A stretch of 28,707 bases of DNA from a virus: the IMG/VR virus record IMGVR_UViG_3300044638_002366, positions 1-28,707 of that record; one strand, 5' to 3'. The notes beneath the pieces are model-generated. The model was not told the origin of the DNA. It saw nothing but the letters and a program-made list of their open reading frames with translations, and searched no databases. A program made the translations under genes and the position numbers. The first letter of the stretch is position 1; each line of letters opens with the position of its first letter. Of the stretch, positions 27,668-28,707 are shown in pieces.

Positions 27668-28489
27668 ATGAAAAAAACCGAGCCGAAAGAGAGAGCCGAA
27701 AGAGAAAACCCAAGAGCCGAAGCCCAACCACCCCCAACACAAACCCCAACACAAACCAAGAGCCGAAGCCCAACCCTCGAAGCCCGAAGCCGAAGCTTTA
27801 AGAACTCGATCCCGAGCCAATTCCAGGAACCCACAAGATCCGAACTCGATCCCCCGCAGCTATGGAATAGATCCCCCAGCGACCCGAAAACAAGACGCGC
27901 CGAGTTGCTCGAAATGGTAAAAACTCTCTCGGAGTCGTGCTACGCTGAGAACCTCGAAGCAACCGCCTCGAGAATTCTCAACCTCGAAAGGGTCGAAAAA
28001 ATGGAAACCATGAAAAACGAAGCGCAAACTTTCCTTAGTGAGCGAACAAACATCACACCAAAAGCAGGAGCCTCATTAGTAAATCGCGCCGTATCCGTAC
28101 TCGGTAAAGAACACAGCACCACAAAAGGCGCGCTAAATGGACTCATAGCCTCATGGAGCGCACTCGCAAATGATGAGAAAACACTCGAAGCCGATAGCCT
28201 CGAAATTTGGTATCTAGCCGACGCGTTACGCGTGTTTATTCTCCCACTATGCGACGCGATAGACGCCAGCGTGAAAGCCAAGCAAGCCTCGAAGGTGGAC
28301 ACCTCGAAGCCAAAACTTGCTAATGGAAAGCGTGAAGCATGGGCAGACACACAAGAGGAAGCCCAAGCCCTACGCGCAGAACTCGAACCAACCAAGCCAG
28401 CACGCGGACGCAAAACCCAAGCACCAGCCCAAGCCCTCGACGTGGACGCACTAGCACGCGTACTCGGCGAAATGTTGGCGGGTCGCTAA
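27668..28489 (+). CDS. Hypothetical protein with Pro/Arg-rich N-terminus
   Basis: Up to 273 aa. The first 75 residues are low-complexity (Pro, Thr, Ser, Arg, Glu) and read through short DNA repeats, so they may be untranslated; ATG 27914 (MVKTLSESCYAENL) gives 192 codons including stop. The rest is helical (ASRILNLERVEKMETMKNEA, GASLVNRAVSVLGKE, IWYLADALRVFILPLCDAID) with Lys/Ala-rich tail ending LARVLGEMLAGR. No family recognised. The downstream gene overlaps by one base. Confidence 0.6.
   Translation: MKKTEPKERAERENPRAEAQPPPTQTPTQTKSRSPTLEARSRSFKNSIPSQFQEPTRSELDPPQLWNRSPSDPKTRRAELLEMVKTLSESCYAENLEATASRILNLERVEKMETMKNEAQTFLSERTNITPKAGASLVNRAVSVLGKEHSTTKGALNGLIASWSALANDEKTLEADSLEIWYLADALRVFILPLCDAIDASVKAKQASKVDTSKPKLANGKREAWADTQEEAQALRAELEPTKPARGRKTQAPAQALDVDALARVLGEMLAGR
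27710..27775 (+). repeat. 20-bp direct repeat pair
   Basis: CCAAGAGCCGAAGCCCAACC occurs at 27710-27729 and 27756-27775, period 46, with a shorter CCCCAACACAAA duplicated between. GAGCCGAAAGA is also doubled just upstream (about 27680-27702). They lie inside the N-terminal coding sequence of the gene at 27668. Confidence 0.75.
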
Positions 28490-28668
28490 TGCTTAGCGCA
28501 CTCGACCTCGTGGCAGTTGTAATCGCACTCGCGACCTCTCTCACGCTTCTCATCAGCACCGCAATACAAAACGCACGCTTAACCCGCTCGCGTGATGAAT
28601 GGCGTAGGCATTGTCTAAACACGCTCGAAAAACTCGAGCGCGCAGAGGAAGCCCTGCTCCGCAGATAG
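28489..28668 (+). CDS. 59-aa membrane protein with coiled-coil tail
   Basis: The start overlaps the previous stop (TAATG). A hydrophobic helix (ALDLVAVVIALATSLTLLIS, about 4-23) is followed by a charged helix (NARLTRSRDEWRRHCLNTLE, then KLERAEEALLRR). It has the same layout as the protein at 11993. Could be a holin-like, spanin-like or membrane-tethering protein. The last 39 bases of the window after its stop show no further feature. Confidence 0.6.
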   Translation: MLSALDLVAVVIALATSLTLLISTAIQNARLTRSRDEWRRHCLNTLEKLERAEEALLRR

Positions 28669-28707
28669 TCAGCCAACACAAACGAAAGCCCGTTACGCGA
28701 GCCACGC

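Noticed and set aside
27444-27834. Several low-complexity frames through the 9-bp repeats
   Set aside because: Each repeats two to four residues dictated by the DNA repeat, in several frames at once, without ribosome sites.
27940-28413. Minus-strand Ser/Ala/Arg-rich 157-residue frame
   Set aside because: Complement of the Lys/Glu/Ala-rich rightward gene, which has a coupled neighbour and better start; no ribosome site on the minus strand.
1-28707. Integrase, excisionase, attachment site or insertion sequence
   Set aside because: No tyrosine or serine recombinase motif, no transposase and no terminal inverted repeats were found; lifestyle cannot be decided from this part of the genome.

Overview
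The window is a tightly packed stretch of a tailed double-stranded DNA bacteriophage genome. Genes overlap by 1 to 14 bases at most junctions (TAATG, ATGA, GTGA), and recognisable capsid, tail, lysis, DNA replication and transcription genes are present. The host is probably an actinobacterium: the phage carries a WhiB-family regulator, two extended -10 promoters sit so close to their start codons that the messages would be leaderless, and CxxC microproteins including an FmdB-like one are frequent. The moderately AT-rich base composition would fit a low-GC freshwater actinobacterium, but that is inference. Terminase, portal, DNA polymerase and integrase are not in the window, so it is a partial genome.

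Left block (8-14827, plus strand): major capsid protein of the N4-gp56 type; a row of small, very basic proteins (1961-3291); a candidate head-tail adaptor; a repeat-built fibre; six tandem paralogous surface proteins in A-B-C-A-B-C order (6274-9442); a large beta-rich tail protein; then a lysis and surface cassette (Pro/Glu-rich secreted protein, several small membrane proteins, a CHAP endolysin, a holin candidate). A strong intrinsic terminator closes the block at 14785-14827.

Centre (14962-15465): a tiny leftward pair of zinc-ribbon genes diverges from the rightward replication block. Both directions start from extended -10 boxes exactly six bases before ATG, with an 11-bp inverted repeat next to the rightward promoter.

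Right-hand plus-strand block (15465-23166): Fe-S PD-(D/E)XK exonuclease, zinc-tailed protein, RecA/DnaB-type ATPase, a transglycosylase-like protein, a resolvase-like nuclease, a C5 cytosine methyltransferase, a primase whose CHC2 and TOPRIM halves lie in different frames, an Nmad1-like protein, HNH endonuclease, metallophosphoesterase and a sigma-like factor. It meets the leftward block at a terminator at 23172-23206.

Leftward accessory operon (27300-23218, minus strand): a 58-aa CxxC protein, an amidoligase with a long zinc-ribbon array, a class II glutamine amidotransferase, several small proteins, WhiB and a one-helix membrane peptide. The amidotransferase could release ammonia for the amidoligase, giving a phage-encoded amide-forming modification system; this is the best candidate for an under-described system here. 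The region to its right (27301-27667) has no convincing gene but carries eight exact-length 9-bp repeats and an alternating purine-pyrimidine tract. Two further rightward genes follow, one with repeat-rich coding sequence and one membrane protein.
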